From Actinotignum schaalii_C (GTDB lineage: Bacteria > Actinomycetota > Actinomycetes > Actinomycetales > Actinomycetaceae), in the NCBI RefSeq assembly GCF_034119425.1, contig NZ_JAWUEL010000007.1, positions 1 through 64,000 of the forward strand: DNA of 64,000 nt, read 5' to 3'. Below are positions 1-9,037 of the stretch, in pieces. The notes under the pieces are model-generated. The model was not told the DNA's origin. It worked only from the letters and a program-made list of their open reading frames with translations, and did not search any database. The position numbers were made by a program, and so were the translations under genes. How positions within the stretch are numbered: position 1 is the stretch's first letter; each line of letters opens with the position of its first letter.

Positions 1-238
1 CGAGCGGGCGAGTGGATGTACCGGGAAGCCCGGAGAACTGCCGGGGCAGCGTATGTCTCGTTTCTTTCGCTGCGCCGTCGTACCGCGGAGACGAATGCGC
101 AGGTGCGGAAGCAACGGCCGGACCGCTGTGGCCCTCCGCGGCCATCGGCATGGCGCCACGCACCCGGGTTGCCTCCAATCCCGCGGCATCACGCCCGCGG
201 CCGGGCTGATGTTCCGGAGTGTGTTGTGTATCTGTCAT
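1..238 (-). CDS. DUF3566-type membrane protein, N-terminal part (runs off left edge)
   Basis: An open frame of 79 codons starts at ATG 238, one base after the gyrA stop codon, and continues past the window edge without a stop. The visible part (MTDTQHTPEHQPGRGRDAAG onwards) is Pro/Ala/Gly-rich and looks disordered. In many actinobacteria the gene directly downstream of gyrA encodes a DUF3566 membrane protein with just such a disordered N-terminus ahead of two membrane helices, which would lie outside this window. The assignment rests mainly on position; the conserved domain itself is not visible. Near-zero spacing suggests cotranscription with gyrA. Confidence 0.6.
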   Translation of the reverse strand, partial: MTDTQHTPEHQPGRGRDAAGLEATRVRGAMPMAAEGHSGPAVASAPAHSSPRYDGAAKETRHTLPRQFSGLPGTSTRPL

Positions 239-239
239 C

Positions 240-2858
240 TCAGTTCTCCCAGGTTTCCGCGGCCGGTGCCGTAGGTTCCTCCGGTTGCGTAGCCGCCGTA
301 GGTTCCGCCGATTCCGATTCGGTAGCCGGTTCCTCCGCTGCCGCCTGCTCGCCGGCGGCGGGGACCTCATCTTCTTCTATCTCCACCTCAGCATTACGCG
401 CGACAGCAATAATTCTGTCACCCTTATCGGGCCGCACGAACGTAACGCCCTGGGTGTTGCGGCCGGTGAGCGACACTTCATCAACCGCGGCGCGCATCAC
501 CTTGCCCGATTCCATAATAGCGAGCACTTCGTCACCGCTGGACACCATGAGCGCGCCCACCAGATCCCCGCGGGCTTCGGTCAGCTTCGCCACCTTAATA
601 CCCATACCGGCACGCCCCTGCACCCGGTATTCATCCGCGCTGGTCCGCTTGGCAAAGCCCTGTTCCGTCATCACGAAAACCTGGGAATCATCATGTACAA
701 CGTCCATGGTCAGCAACGAATCATCCCCGCGGAATTTCATGCCCGTCACCCCGGAAGCCGCCCGGCCCATCGGCCGCAGCGATTCCGCATTCGCCGTGAA
801 ACGCAAAGACATCCCGTGGCGGGAGACGAGCAGCAGGTCATCGGCATCATCCACGAGGGAGGCGGCTACCACCTCGTCGCTGCTCCCATCCGCCAGCTCG
901 CGCAGCTTAATCGCAATCAAACCGCCCGAGCGCGGGGAATCGTAATCCTGGAGCGGGGTCTTCTTCACCAGCCCGGACTTTGTGGCGAGTACCAGATACT
1001 TCGCGTCGTCGTAACTGCGAATCGAACGCACCGCCGCGATGGTTTCGCCGGGCTGGAAGGCCAGTAGATTCGCCACGTGCTGGCCCTTAGCGTCACGCCC
1101 ACCTTCGGGAAGTTCGTAACCCTTGAGACGGTAGACCCGCCCGAGGTTCGTGAAGAACAAATGCCAATCGTGGGTAGAAGCAATCCCGAAATGATCGACC
1201 ACGTCGTCTACGCGCAGCGAAGCCCCGCGAATACCCTTACCGCCGCGATGCTGGGCGCGGTATTCACTCACCTTGGTGCGCTTGACGTAACCCGAGCGCG
1301 TGACTGTGACCACCACGTCTTCTTCGGGGATGAGGTCTTCCACGCTCATCTCCCCGTCATAGGGGAGGATGGTGGTGCGCCGGTCATCGCCGTACTTATC
1401 GGTAATGGCCTGCAGCTCTTCAGAAATAATGGAACGCTGGCGATCCTCCGAAGCCAAAATACCGCGGTAGTCCTCCACGAGGGCCCGCTTTTCTTCGTAT
1501 TCGTCCAGGATCTTCTGGCGTTCCAGTGCGGCCAGGCGGCGCAGCTGCATTTCCAGAATCGCATTGGCCTGGTCCTCATCAATATCGAGGAGCTCCATGA
1601 GGCCGGTGCGAGCCACATCCACGGTGGCCGAAGCACGAATCAGCGCAATAACTTCGTCAAGAGCATCGAGAGCCTTGAGGTAACCCTCGAGGATATGCAT
1701 GCGCTTGAGGGCTTCGTTGAGGCGGTATTCGGTGCGCCGGCGGATCACATCCATCTGGTGCGCGACCCAGTGCCGTACGAAACCATCGAGGGAAAGCGTA
1801 CGCGGCACCCCGTCCACCAGGGCCAACATATTCGCCGGGAAATTATTTTGCAGTTGCGTGTGCTTGTAGAGATTATTGAGGACCACCTTCGGTACCGCGT
1901 CGCGTTTAAGAACGACGACGATACGCTGGCCGGCCCGCCCCGAAGTTTCATCACGGATATCAGCAATACCCGGGAGGCGGCCATCCTTAATACCCTCCAC
2001 CATTTTGTCCAGCAAGCGATCCGGATTGACCTGGTAGGGCAGATCGGTGATGACCAGGCAGGTGCGGCCGCCGATCTCATCCACTTCCACCACCGCACGC
2101 TGGGTGATGGACCCGCGCCCGGTCCGGTAAGCATCCTCGATACCGCGAGTCCCCAGGATCGTTGCCCCGGTGGGGAAATCCGGGCCCTTGATGCGGCGCA
2201 TGAGCTCGCCCAGGAGTTCTTCGCGGGAAGTATCCGGGTGGGCGAGGTACCACTGCACGCCGTCATTCACTTCGCGCAGGTTATGCGGTGGGATGCGGGT
2301 GGCCATGCCCACCGCGATACCTTCGGAGCCGTTTACCAAGAGATTCGGGAAACGGGAGGTGAGGATGGTCGGTTCCATGAGCGAGCCATCGTAATTCGGC
2401 TCGAAATCAACCGTATTTTCCTTGATATCCCGTACCATTTCCAAGGCGAGGGGAGCCATCCGCGCTTCCGTGTACCGCGGGGCAGCCGCACCCAGATCAC
2501 CGGACGTACCGAAATTACCCTGCCCGGACACCAGCGGGTAGCGCATGGACCACGGTTGGGCCAGGCGCACCATGGTGTCGTAAATGGCGGCATCACCGTG
2601 CGGGTGGTAGTGCCCCATAACATCGCCCACGATTTTCGCTGACTTGGAGAAGGAGGAATCGGGCCGGTATCCGCCGTCGTACATCGCGTAGATAACGCGC
2701 CGATGCACGGGCTTGAGGCCATCGCGCACGTCCGGCAGCGCGCGGCCCACAATAACGGACATGGCGTAATCGAGGTAGGAACTCTCCATTTCGCGCTGGA
2801 GATCCACCTCCATAATCGCGCCGTGATTATACGTGGACGTCGTTTCGCTTTCGCTCAT
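240..2858 (-). CDS. gyrA: DNA gyrase subunit A
   Basis: GyrA is the breakage-reunion subunit of DNA gyrase, which introduces negative supercoils using ATP hydrolysed by GyrB. The 872-residue protein has the winged-helix region (LPDVRDGLKPVHRRVIYAMY near residues 41-60), the catalytic tyrosine in RYTEARM (Tyr129) and a C-terminal beta-pinwheel ending in an acidic Ala/Glu/Pro tail. The quinolone-resistance region reads HPHGDAAIYD, so residues 90 and 91 are both Ala, with Asp94 kept. The start is 14 bp after the gyrB stop, and the Shine-Dalgarno AGGA overlaps the gyrB TAG, which indicates translational coupling. Length is normal. Confidence 0.98.
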   Translation of the reverse strand: MSESETTSTYNHGAIMEVDLQREMESSYLDYAMSVIVGRALPDVRDGLKPVHRRVIYAMYDGGYRPDSSFSKSAKIVGDVMGHYHPHGDAAIYDTMVRLAQPWSMRYPLVSGQGNFGTSGDLGAAAPRYTEARMAPLALEMVRDIKENTVDFEPNYDGSLMEPTILTSRFPNLLVNGSEGIAVGMATRIPPHNLREVNDGVQWYLAHPDTSREELLGELMRRIKGPDFPTGATILGTRGIEDAYRTGRGSITQRAVVEVDEIGGRTCLVITDLPYQVNPDRLLDKMVEGIKDGRLPGIADIRDETSGRAGQRIVVVLKRDAVPKVVLNNLYKHTQLQNNFPANMLALVDGVPRTLSLDGFVRHWVAHQMDVIRRRTEYRLNEALKRMHILEGYLKALDALDEVIALIRASATVDVARTGLMELLDIDEDQANAILEMQLRRLAALERQKILDEYEEKRALVEDYRGILASEDRQRSIISEELQAITDKYGDDRRTTILPYDGEMSVEDLIPEEDVVVTVTRSGYVKRTKVSEYRAQHRGGKGIRGASLRVDDVVDHFGIASTHDWHLFFTNLGRVYRLKGYELPEGGRDAKGQHVANLLAFQPGETIAAVRSIRSYDDAKYLVLATKSGLVKKTPLQDYDSPRSGGLIAIKLRELADGSSDEVVAASLVDDADDLLLVSRHGMSLRFTANAESLRPMGRAASGVTGMKFRGDDSLLTMDVVHDDSQVFVMTEQGFAKRTSADEYRVQGRAGMGIKVAKLTEARGDLVGALMVSSGDEVLAIMESGKVMRAAVDEVSLTGRNTQGVTFVRPDKGDRIIAVARNAEVEIEEDEVPAAGEQAAAEEPATESESAEPTAATQPEEPTAPAAETWEN

Positions 2859-2872
2859 AATGATGACAAATC

Positions 2873-4954
2873 CTAGATATCGAGGAAGCGCACGTCGTGC
2901 GCATTACGTTGAATGAAGCCGCGGCGAGAATCCACATCTTCGCCCATGAGAACACTGAAGGTTTCGTCTGTTGCGGCGGCCTCCCCGATGGAGACCTGCT
3001 TGAGGGTGCGGAATTCCGGATTCATGGTGGTATCCCACAGTTCTTCCGCGTTCATTTCGCCCAGACCCTTATAGCGCTGGATACGCTGCGATTCTTCGCG
3101 GGGCAGCCGCCAACCCTTGTCTTTGCCTTCTTCGAGCACATCATCGCGTTCCCGATCCGAGAACACGTAGGAATGCGGGGCATTCGTCCATTTGATGCGG
3201 TAGAGCGGGGGCATAGCCAGGAAAACATGCCCAGCTTCGATAAGCGGACGCATGTAGCGGTACACCAGAGTGAGCAGGAGCGTTGCAATATGCGAGCCGT
3301 CCACATCCGCATCCGCCATGAAAATGATCTTGTGATAGCGCAGCTTATCAATATCGAATTCATCACCGATACCGGTGCCGAAAGCGGTGATAAGCGATTG
3401 GATAGTATCCGAGGAAAGCGCCCGATCCAGGCGGGCCTTTTCCACGTTAAGGATCTTGCCGCGGATGGGCATAATCGCCTGGTGTTCCGGATCGCGCCCG
3501 TTCACGGCGCTACCACCGGCGGAATCACCTTCCACAATGAAGATTTCGCATTCTTCGGGTTTATTCGAGGTGCAATCCTTAAGCTTGCCTGGCATCGAGG
3601 CGGATTCCAGCACAGATTTGCGGCGGGTCGCTTCCCGGGCTTTGCGGGCGGCCGCGCGGGCGGCAAAAGCCTGGGTACCCTTGCGAATAATTTCTTTGGC
3701 ATCCGCCGGGTGTGAATCAAGCCAATCACTGAGCTGGGTGTACATCTGCTGCTGCACGAAGGTGCGCGCTTCGGTATTCCCGAGCTTGGTTTTGGTCTGG
3801 CCTTCGAACTGGGGATTACCCAGTTTTACGGAGATCACCGCGGTGAGGCCTTCACGCACATCATCACCGGAAAGATTCGGGTCCTTATCTTTGAGGAGCC
3901 CGTGTTCGCGCGCGTACTTATTAATCACCGAGGTGAGTGCGGAGCGGAAACCTTCTTCGTGCATTCCACCTTCGGTGGTGTTAATCGTATTGGCGAAGGT
4001 ATTGACCGATTCGGAATAGGCCGAGGTCCACTGCATGGCCACTTCCACTTCGATCTGTTTCTCATCATCTTCAGCTTCGAAGTAGATGATGTCGTTATTG
4101 ATGATCTCCGACTTTTTCATCGAGTTGAGGAACTTGACGTAGTCGAGCAACCCGCCGGAATAGCAATAGGACACTTCGCGCCGGGCCGGAACTTCCGCCG
4201 CGGTTTCACCTTCGACCCCGGTGACTTCATCGCCTTCCGAGGTGGCGGAGGTGCGCTCATCAATGAGGTTAATGCGCAAATTCTTATTGAGGAAAGCCAT
4301 CTGGTGGAAACGCTTACGCAGCGTTTCGAAATCATAATCCGTAGTTTCGAAAATATCCGGATTGGCCCAGAAAGTCTGGGTAGTTCCTGTTTCGGTGGTT
4401 TCTTCCCCGCGTTCCAGTTCCCGGGTGGGAACCCCGTTTTCATAGGCGATCCGCCACACATAACCATCGCGCTTGACAATAGTTTCCATGCGGGTAGATA
4501 GTGCGTTCACCACGGACACACCCACACCGTGGAGGCCACCGGATACCGCGTAGCCGCCCTGGCCGAATTTACCGCCGGCGTGCAGCACGGTCATGACCAC
4601 TTCCACCGCGGGACGCCCTTCGGTGGGGTGCATATCCACGGGGATACCGCGCCCGTTATCTTCCACGCGGACCCCACCATCCTCACGCAGGGTCACCGTG
4701 ATGGTATCCGCGTAGCCGGCCAGCGCTTCGTCAACGGAATTATCCACAACTTCGTAGACCAGGTGGTGCAAACCACGCTCCCCGGTAGAGCCGATATACA
4801 TACCGGGGCGTTTGCGCACCGCCTCAAGGCCTTCGAGGACGGTAATATTCGATGCATCATAAGATTGATCGGGGGATACTTCGCCGACGTGATGCGCAGG
4901 GCTCTGCTGAACCGGGCGCTGTTCCGGCTCGGGATGACTCGTTGTTTCCGACAC
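2873..4954 (-). CDS. gyrB: DNA gyrase subunit B
   Basis: GyrB is the ATPase subunit of DNA gyrase. The 693-residue protein has GHKL ATP-binding motifs (VDNSVDEALAGY, DNGRGIPVD, GGLHGVGVSVVNAL), the Toprim motifs EGDSAGG and DADVDGSHI, and the C-terminal QRYKGLGEMN signature. The start is GTG at 4954, with AAGGAG nine bases upstream. It has the usual actinobacterial length and no large insertion. It precedes gyrA in one operon. The promoter probably lies in the gap up to 5093, where the minus strand shows a TAGAAT -10-like hexamer near 5050. Confidence 0.98.
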   Translation of the reverse strand: MSETTSHPEPEQRPVQQSPAHHVGEVSPDQSYDASNITVLEGLEAVRKRPGMYIGSTGERGLHHLVYEVVDNSVDEALAGYADTITVTLREDGGVRVEDNGRGIPVDMHPTEGRPAVEVVMTVLHAGGKFGQGGYAVSGGLHGVGVSVVNALSTRMETIVKRDGYVWRIAYENGVPTRELERGEETTETGTTQTFWANPDIFETTDYDFETLRKRFHQMAFLNKNLRINLIDERTSATSEGDEVTGVEGETAAEVPARREVSYCYSGGLLDYVKFLNSMKKSEIINNDIIYFEAEDDEKQIEVEVAMQWTSAYSESVNTFANTINTTEGGMHEEGFRSALTSVINKYAREHGLLKDKDPNLSGDDVREGLTAVISVKLGNPQFEGQTKTKLGNTEARTFVQQQMYTQLSDWLDSHPADAKEIIRKGTQAFAARAAARKAREATRRKSVLESASMPGKLKDCTSNKPEECEIFIVEGDSAGGSAVNGRDPEHQAIMPIRGKILNVEKARLDRALSSDTIQSLITAFGTGIGDEFDIDKLRYHKIIFMADADVDGSHIATLLLTLVYRYMRPLIEAGHVFLAMPPLYRIKWTNAPHSYVFSDRERDDVLEEGKDKGWRLPREESQRIQRYKGLGEMNAEELWDTTMNPEFRTLKQVSIGEAAATDETFSVLMGEDVDSRRGFIQRNAHDVRFLDI

Positions 4955-5093
4955 GCGCGGAACACTCCTTCAGGCTAACTCTCAAAAATGGGCCTCTCCC
5001 GCGTTAACCGCCGTTCTGGTAGGTACCTACGCTGGAGAGTCCCTCGTCTATTCTAGCCTATAAGCAGCTATGAAACTGAGACGGAGGACCGCT

Positions 5094-5474
5094 GTGCTGG
5101 AGATGTCCGAGCAAGAATTCGAAGAGGCGGTGGCCGATGCCATCGATCTGCTGCCCGAGGCTTTTCTTGCTTCCCTTCCCAATGTGGTGTTTTTAGTGGA
5201 AGAAGAACCCGAGCCGGATATGCTCCGCCCGGAGGATTACGACGAGGACGGCTTACCCGCGGTGCTCGGTTTTTACGACGGGGTAGCGCTCACCGAGCGC
5301 GGGGATGACGCCGGCTTACTTCCCGACCGCATCTTTATTTTCCGCGGCCCGCTTATGCGCTGGTGCGAAACTCGCGAAGAATTAGTGGAGGAAATCGGGG
5401 TCACTATTATCCACGAGGTTGGGCATTTTTACGGTTTGGACGACGACGCCCTGCATGCCCTGGGCTGGGAATAG
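5094..5474 (+). CDS. Zincin-like metallopeptidase family protein (HExxH)
   Basis: This is a small zincin-like protein of about 126 residues. The C-terminal motif HEVGHFYGLDDDALHALGW contains HExxH and a downstream acidic/Leu pattern typical of the widespread actinobacterial metallopeptidase family PF06262. The N-terminus MLEMSEQEFEEAVADAIDLL is also typical. I chose GTG 5094 rather than ATG 5070 because GGAGG (5083-5087) lies six bases before it. Cellular substrates of this family are not known to me. It is transcribed divergently from gyrB and converges on the DUF721 gene, interrupting the usual recF-gyrB continuity. Confidence 0.85.
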   Translation: MLEMSEQEFEEAVADAIDLLPEAFLASLPNVVFLVEEEPEPDMLRPEDYDEDGLPAVLGFYDGVALTERGDDAGLLPDRIFIFRGPLMRWCETREELVEEIGVTIIHEVGHFYGLDDDALHALGWE

Positions 5475-5493
5475 CCAGCATCGGTGCGCCGGG

Positions 5494-6084
5494 CTATCCG
5501 TAAGTATCCCGGGGCCCGCGCCCGGGAACGGAGAGCGGCCCATGCTTCCAGCTGGGCCGATGCGGACCCAGAATCACAATGTCTTTGACAATCCCCTCCC
5601 CTATTTCAGCGGCAATCCGCCCGGAAAGGGTGGCGAGGAGCGCGCGCATCTGGGTTTTCCACGAAGTGGAGGAAGCGCGCAGGGTGAGAACGCCGTCGTC
5701 GGAAAAATCCTCAATACGGCAGTGCCGCGCCACATTCGGTCCCACAATATCGTCCCACCGCGCGGAAACGGAGGCGATATCGAGGTGGCTTTGCCAGCCG
5801 CGGTCGCGGATCGTGCGAGCCAGGAGTTCACCAACCGGATGCGGGTCGCGCCAGGAGGGCCGGGCCCCGGATCCCACATCACCCCAACCCGGGCCGGGGC
5901 TAGCCACCGGATCACCAATGCGATCCGCCACGCCGGGTTCTCCGGCTGCGCCCGTGCTATTCGCCGCAATGTAACGGGGTGCCGCGGCGGGGCGGCGGGT
6001 ACGCACATCCCCGCGCCGGAAAGCTGCTTCCCGAGCGGCATCCAAGGCGTGGAGCGCGAAGAGATCTCCAGCCTCACGCGCCAT
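5494..6084 (-). CDS. DUF721 (DciA-like) protein
   Basis: This 196-residue protein carries a DUF721 domain in its C-terminal half (about residues 80-190; SVSARWDDIVGPNVARHCRI and LTLRASSTSWKTQMRALL). DUF721 proteins, including DciA, act as DnaB helicase loaders or partners in bacteria without DnaC, and in actinobacteria the gene lies between recF and gyrB. The first 80 residues are Arg/Ala/Gly/Pro-rich and probably disordered. The start ATG overlaps the recF end by 11 bp (ATGGCGCGTGA), indicating coupling. A helicase-loading role here is inferred from the family. Confidence 0.85.
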   Translation of the reverse strand: MAREAGDLFALHALDAAREAAFRRGDVRTRRPAAAPRYIAANSTGAAGEPGVADRIGDPVASPGPGWGDVGSGARPSWRDPHPVGELLARTIRDRGWQSHLDIASVSARWDDIVGPNVARHCRIEDFSDDGVLTLRASSTSWKTQMRALLATLSGRIAAEIGEGIVKDIVILGPHRPSWKHGPLSVPGRGPRDTYG

Positions 6085-7336
6085 CGCGCACCTCCTCGGT
6101 TACCGCGCTACCGTTCACTTCTTCGGTCAACGTACCGTCACGAAGCTCCCCGGTAATGCTGCCCGCCGTAATATGGAGGCGATCCCCGCGCAGGCTTTCG
6201 GGCAGGTCATCGCCCACCGCGGCGGTAACAATCACCTGGTCAGCCTGCGCCACCAGCTCAGCCAGGCGCTCCCGGCGCCGGGCATCAAGTTCAGCAAAAA
6301 CATCGTCGAGAAGGAGAATGGGTTCGCCATCCTCGCTCAGTAACTTCCAGCAGGCCAGACGCAAGGCGAGGGCGTAACTCCAGCTTTCCCCGTGACTGGC
6401 ATAGCCTTTGGCCGGCAGGGTTCCTAAAGATAAGCGCAGGTCATCGCGGTGTGGACCCACCAAATTCACGCCGCGCTCAATTTCTTGATCCCGGCGTTCA
6501 TCCAGCTGAGAACGCAGCAGAGACCGGGCGGTTTCCACATCCCGCAGCGCCTCTTCTTGGGCGGTGACGGCCTGGCAGCTGGCGGCGTCGTCGTTTAACA
6601 GTGCGGCAGCATCGGGAAGAGTGAAACTACCGCGCCACGCATTCGCCGCGTAATCGAGGCGGGCGTGCCCGCGGTTACCGGACACAATGTTGTACATATC
6701 CGTGACATACGGGCGTAGCCGCGCCACCAATTCAGCGCGGGCAGCCACGATCTGGGCGGCAAGGGTGGCCAGCTGTTCATCCCATACATCAATAGCGGCG
6801 TGATCCACTGCTTTTCCGCGGCGGCGCGCGGCTCCCGCAGTTTTCAGAAGGGCAGCACGCTGACGGATCACCCGTTCATATTCACTTTTCACCGAGGCGA
6901 GCCGCGGGCGGAGCTGCACCATAAGGTCGTCCAGGAAAGCGCGCCGTACCGCAGGTTCGCCGCGCACAAGAGCGAGATCTTCGGGTGCGAAGAGCACCGC
7001 GCGGATCGTTCCGAGAATTTCTATCGGGCGCACATTACCGCGATTGAGGCGGGCTCGGTTAGCACGCCCGGCATAAATTTCCACTTCCGCGGTGGTTGGT
7101 GATTCGCCACGCACCACCCGGGCCTGTACCACGCCAGCGGTCGCACCCTGGCGGATCAGGGCATTATCGGAAGAAACTCGATGGGAGGTGAGAGTGGCGA
7201 GGTAGGCGATAGCCTCCACCAGATTGGTTTTCCCCTGGCCGTTCTCGCCCACGAGGATAGTCACCCCGGGGCGGAAACGAGCCACTTCACGCCGGTAGTT
7301 ACGAAAATCCGCCAGCGCTAAGTCAGAGATGTACAC
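6074..7336 (-). CDS. recF: DNA replication/repair protein RecF
   Basis: RecF is an SMC-like ATPase that helps load RecA at single-strand gaps. The 420-residue protein has Walker A GENGQGKTNLVEA (about residues 31-43), an ABC-type signature region around SHGESWSYALALRLA and Walker B PILLLDDVFAELD. The N-terminus MYISDLALADFRNYRREVARF is canonical. It lies 13 bp downstream of dnaN and overlaps the DUF721 gene by 11 bp, within the dnaA-dnaN-recF cluster. No gnd gene lies between dnaN and recF, unlike in some actinobacteria. Confidence 0.97.
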   Translation of the reverse strand: MYISDLALADFRNYRREVARFRPGVTILVGENGQGKTNLVEAIAYLATLTSHRVSSDNALIRQGATAGVVQARVVRGESPTTAEVEIYAGRANRARLNRGNVRPIEILGTIRAVLFAPEDLALVRGEPAVRRAFLDDLMVQLRPRLASVKSEYERVIRQRAALLKTAGAARRRGKAVDHAAIDVWDEQLATLAAQIVAARAELVARLRPYVTDMYNIVSGNRGHARLDYAANAWRGSFTLPDAAALLNDDAASCQAVTAQEEALRDVETARSLLRSQLDERRDQEIERGVNLVGPHRDDLRLSLGTLPAKGYASHGESWSYALALRLACWKLLSEDGEPILLLDDVFAELDARRRERLAELVAQADQVIVTAAVGDDLPESLRGDRLHITAGSITGELRDGTLTEEVNGSAVTEEVRDGA

Positions 7337-7349
7337 TCACACCCGCGCC

Positions 7350-8480
7350 TTAGGAATAGGTGCGAATCGGCATGAGGAGGAGGCGGAACTCATCCGTATC
7401 GGAGCCGGTTTCTTCGGGTTGGCCGGTAATAACCGCAGGTTTCGTGGGGCTGGTGAAGGAGAGACGCACGAAGGGTGTATCTACCGCGGTCAAGCCATCT
7501 TGCAGGTAAGCCGGATTGAAAGCCATCGCAATGTCTTCTCCGGTGAGGGTTGCCGGCAGTGCTTCACTGGTTTGCGCCGAATCGTTTTGACCGGCGTCCA
7601 ATACCACGCTGCCTTCGCTAAAGCTCAGGCGCACCGCGCTATTTTTTTCGACGACGAGCCGCGCACGCTTAATGGCATCAAGCAACATGAGGCGATCAAT
7701 CACCGCGTAGCCATTGACGGTATCCGGGAAGAGAGCCCGAACCTGCGGGTAATCGCCGTCGATAAGGCGAGCCACGTTCTGGCGGTCCGCAGCCCGGAAA
7801 CCAATGAGGCCGGTACGTCCGGTGGTATCCAGGGTCATGCGCACATTACCAACCGAGCCGAGGGACTTCGCAATATCGGAAAGCCGACTGGCCCGTACCA
7901 GGATTCGCGCGGAAATCTGCGGATCTTCCGGTTCCCAGGTGAGGTTAGCGATGGCCAGGCGGTAGCGGTCAGTTGCCATGAGGGCAATATTTTCACCGTT
8001 GATTTCAATGCAGACCGAGACGAGGAGCGGAAGGGTGTCATCGGTGGAGGCGGCGGTGACAGCCTGGGCTACCGCATGCTGCCAGGCCGCACCATCAACC
8101 ACGCCCGATACCCCGTCGAGGGGCGGAGCGGCCGGGTAATCTTCCAGCGGCATCGAGGTCATGACCATGCGCGAAGAGCCGCATTGGAGATCAAGTTTGG
8201 TTCCTTCGACAGTGAGGTCAATGGGCTTATTGGGGAGTGCGCGGGCATATTCAGCCAGGAGACGCCCGTGCACCAAAATAGTTCCGGCTTCTTCTACATC
8301 ACCGGTAATTTCAGCGTAGGAGGAAATATCAGGATCGTAAGAGGAGAGTGCAACGACACCGGTGTCTTTGGCTTCAATTTTGATCCCGGAGAGGATGGGC
8401 AGCGAAGGGCGGGTGGGGATAGTGCGTGCCGTCCACGAGACGGCGTCCGCGAAGACATCGTGTTCAATCCGCAATTTCAC
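7350..8480 (-). CDS. dnaN: DNA polymerase III subunit beta (sliding clamp)
   Basis: DnaN forms the ring-shaped processivity clamp of the replicative polymerase. From GTG 8480 it is 376 residues, MKLRIEHDVFADAVSWTART, matching the family start. GGGAGGAAGG just upstream supports this start over an in-frame TTG at 8504. Three clamp-fold repeats can be followed, ending in EFRLLLMPIRTYS, which includes the LMPIR motif of the peptide-binding groove. dnaA lies upstream across the putative origin gap and recF follows immediately. Confidence 0.97.
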   Translation of the reverse strand: MKLRIEHDVFADAVSWTARTIPTRPSLPILSGIKIEAKDTGVVALSSYDPDISSYAEITGDVEEAGTILVHGRLLAEYARALPNKPIDLTVEGTKLDLQCGSSRMVMTSMPLEDYPAAPPLDGVSGVVDGAAWQHAVAQAVTAASTDDTLPLLVSVCIEINGENIALMATDRYRLAIANLTWEPEDPQISARILVRASRLSDIAKSLGSVGNVRMTLDTTGRTGLIGFRAADRQNVARLIDGDYPQVRALFPDTVNGYAVIDRLMLLDAIKRARLVVEKNSAVRLSFSEGSVVLDAGQNDSAQTSEALPATLTGEDIAMAFNPAYLQDGLTAVDTPFVRLSFTSPTKPAVITGQPEETGSDTDEFRLLLMPIRTYS

Positions 8481-9037
8481 AGCGAACCTTCCTCCCAATG
8501 ACAAGAACTTCTAGAGCTACTTTACGCGAGGGAGGGCCCGGAAGGAAAAGAATTTAGCGGCTTTGTAATTACAACGGTGTAGTTTACCGCGGCGGGTGCA
8601 CAGGCCCTCGGCGACCGGTTGTTGTCCGTGCGAGTGTTAATAGGTAGTGGTAGTAGTAGGTGCTGTGGACACTGTGGAAATGTGTTCGAAACGGCGTGAG
8701 CATGCGGATCCTGCTTGTGGATGGGCCTGTGGACGGCATTGTGGATAATGAGGGCTTTCGGGGGATGAGACACTTTCCTCACGTGGCTATCCACCGCTAG
8801 ATCTCGCCGATCCGCTAAATTTATGCTCCTGTCCACAGCTTATCCGCAAGACCTGTGGATAGCTTTCATGCACGTAATGTGGGTGAGGAAACAGGGCAAG
8901 GTTCAGGCTGGCATTAAAGATGATGTGACGCAGATCGTCAGGTAGCTGCGTCGTCGCACTACATTAGTCGCACTACATGTGCCGAATTCAAAGTGCCGCA
9001 CTAAACGTGCCGCACGGACGAAACGCGAGCTACAGCG
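8481..9037. other. oriC: Putative oriC: dnaA-dnaN intergenic region with DnaA boxes
   Basis: This 557-bp non-coding gap holds many DnaA-box-like 9-mers. A perfect TTATCCACA lies on the minus strand at 8740-8748. Near matches on the minus strand lie at 8664-8672, 8673-8681, 8716-8724, 8728-8736 and 8854-8862. Near matches on the plus strand lie at 8787-8795, 8829-8837 and 8840-8848. The boxes at 8716, 8728 and 8740 share orientation and a regular 12-bp step. Genes on both sides are read outward and parS sites lie nearby, as expected at an origin. Short imperfect repeats (GTCGCACTACA and GTGCCGCAC, about 8951-9015) precede the dnaA stop. Confidence 0.75.

Noticed and set aside
219..2642. Long open frames on the plus strand opposite gyrA
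   Set aside because: They mirror the gyrA coding frame in GC-rich DNA and have no ribosome-binding sites or recognisable domains. Similar long antisense frames opposite dnaN, gyrB, the DUF6049 gene and cca were rejected for the same reason.
5021..5032. Palindrome GTAGGTACCTAC between gyrB and the zincin-like gene
   Set aside because: It is only 12 bp, a single copy, and matches no operator I know. A supercoiling-sensitive gyrase promoter element is possible but cannot be supported.
8951..9015. Short imperfect repeats GTCGCACTACA and GTGCCGCAC near the dnaA stop
   Set aside because: There are too few and too divergent copies for iterons. They are mentioned only in the oriC description.
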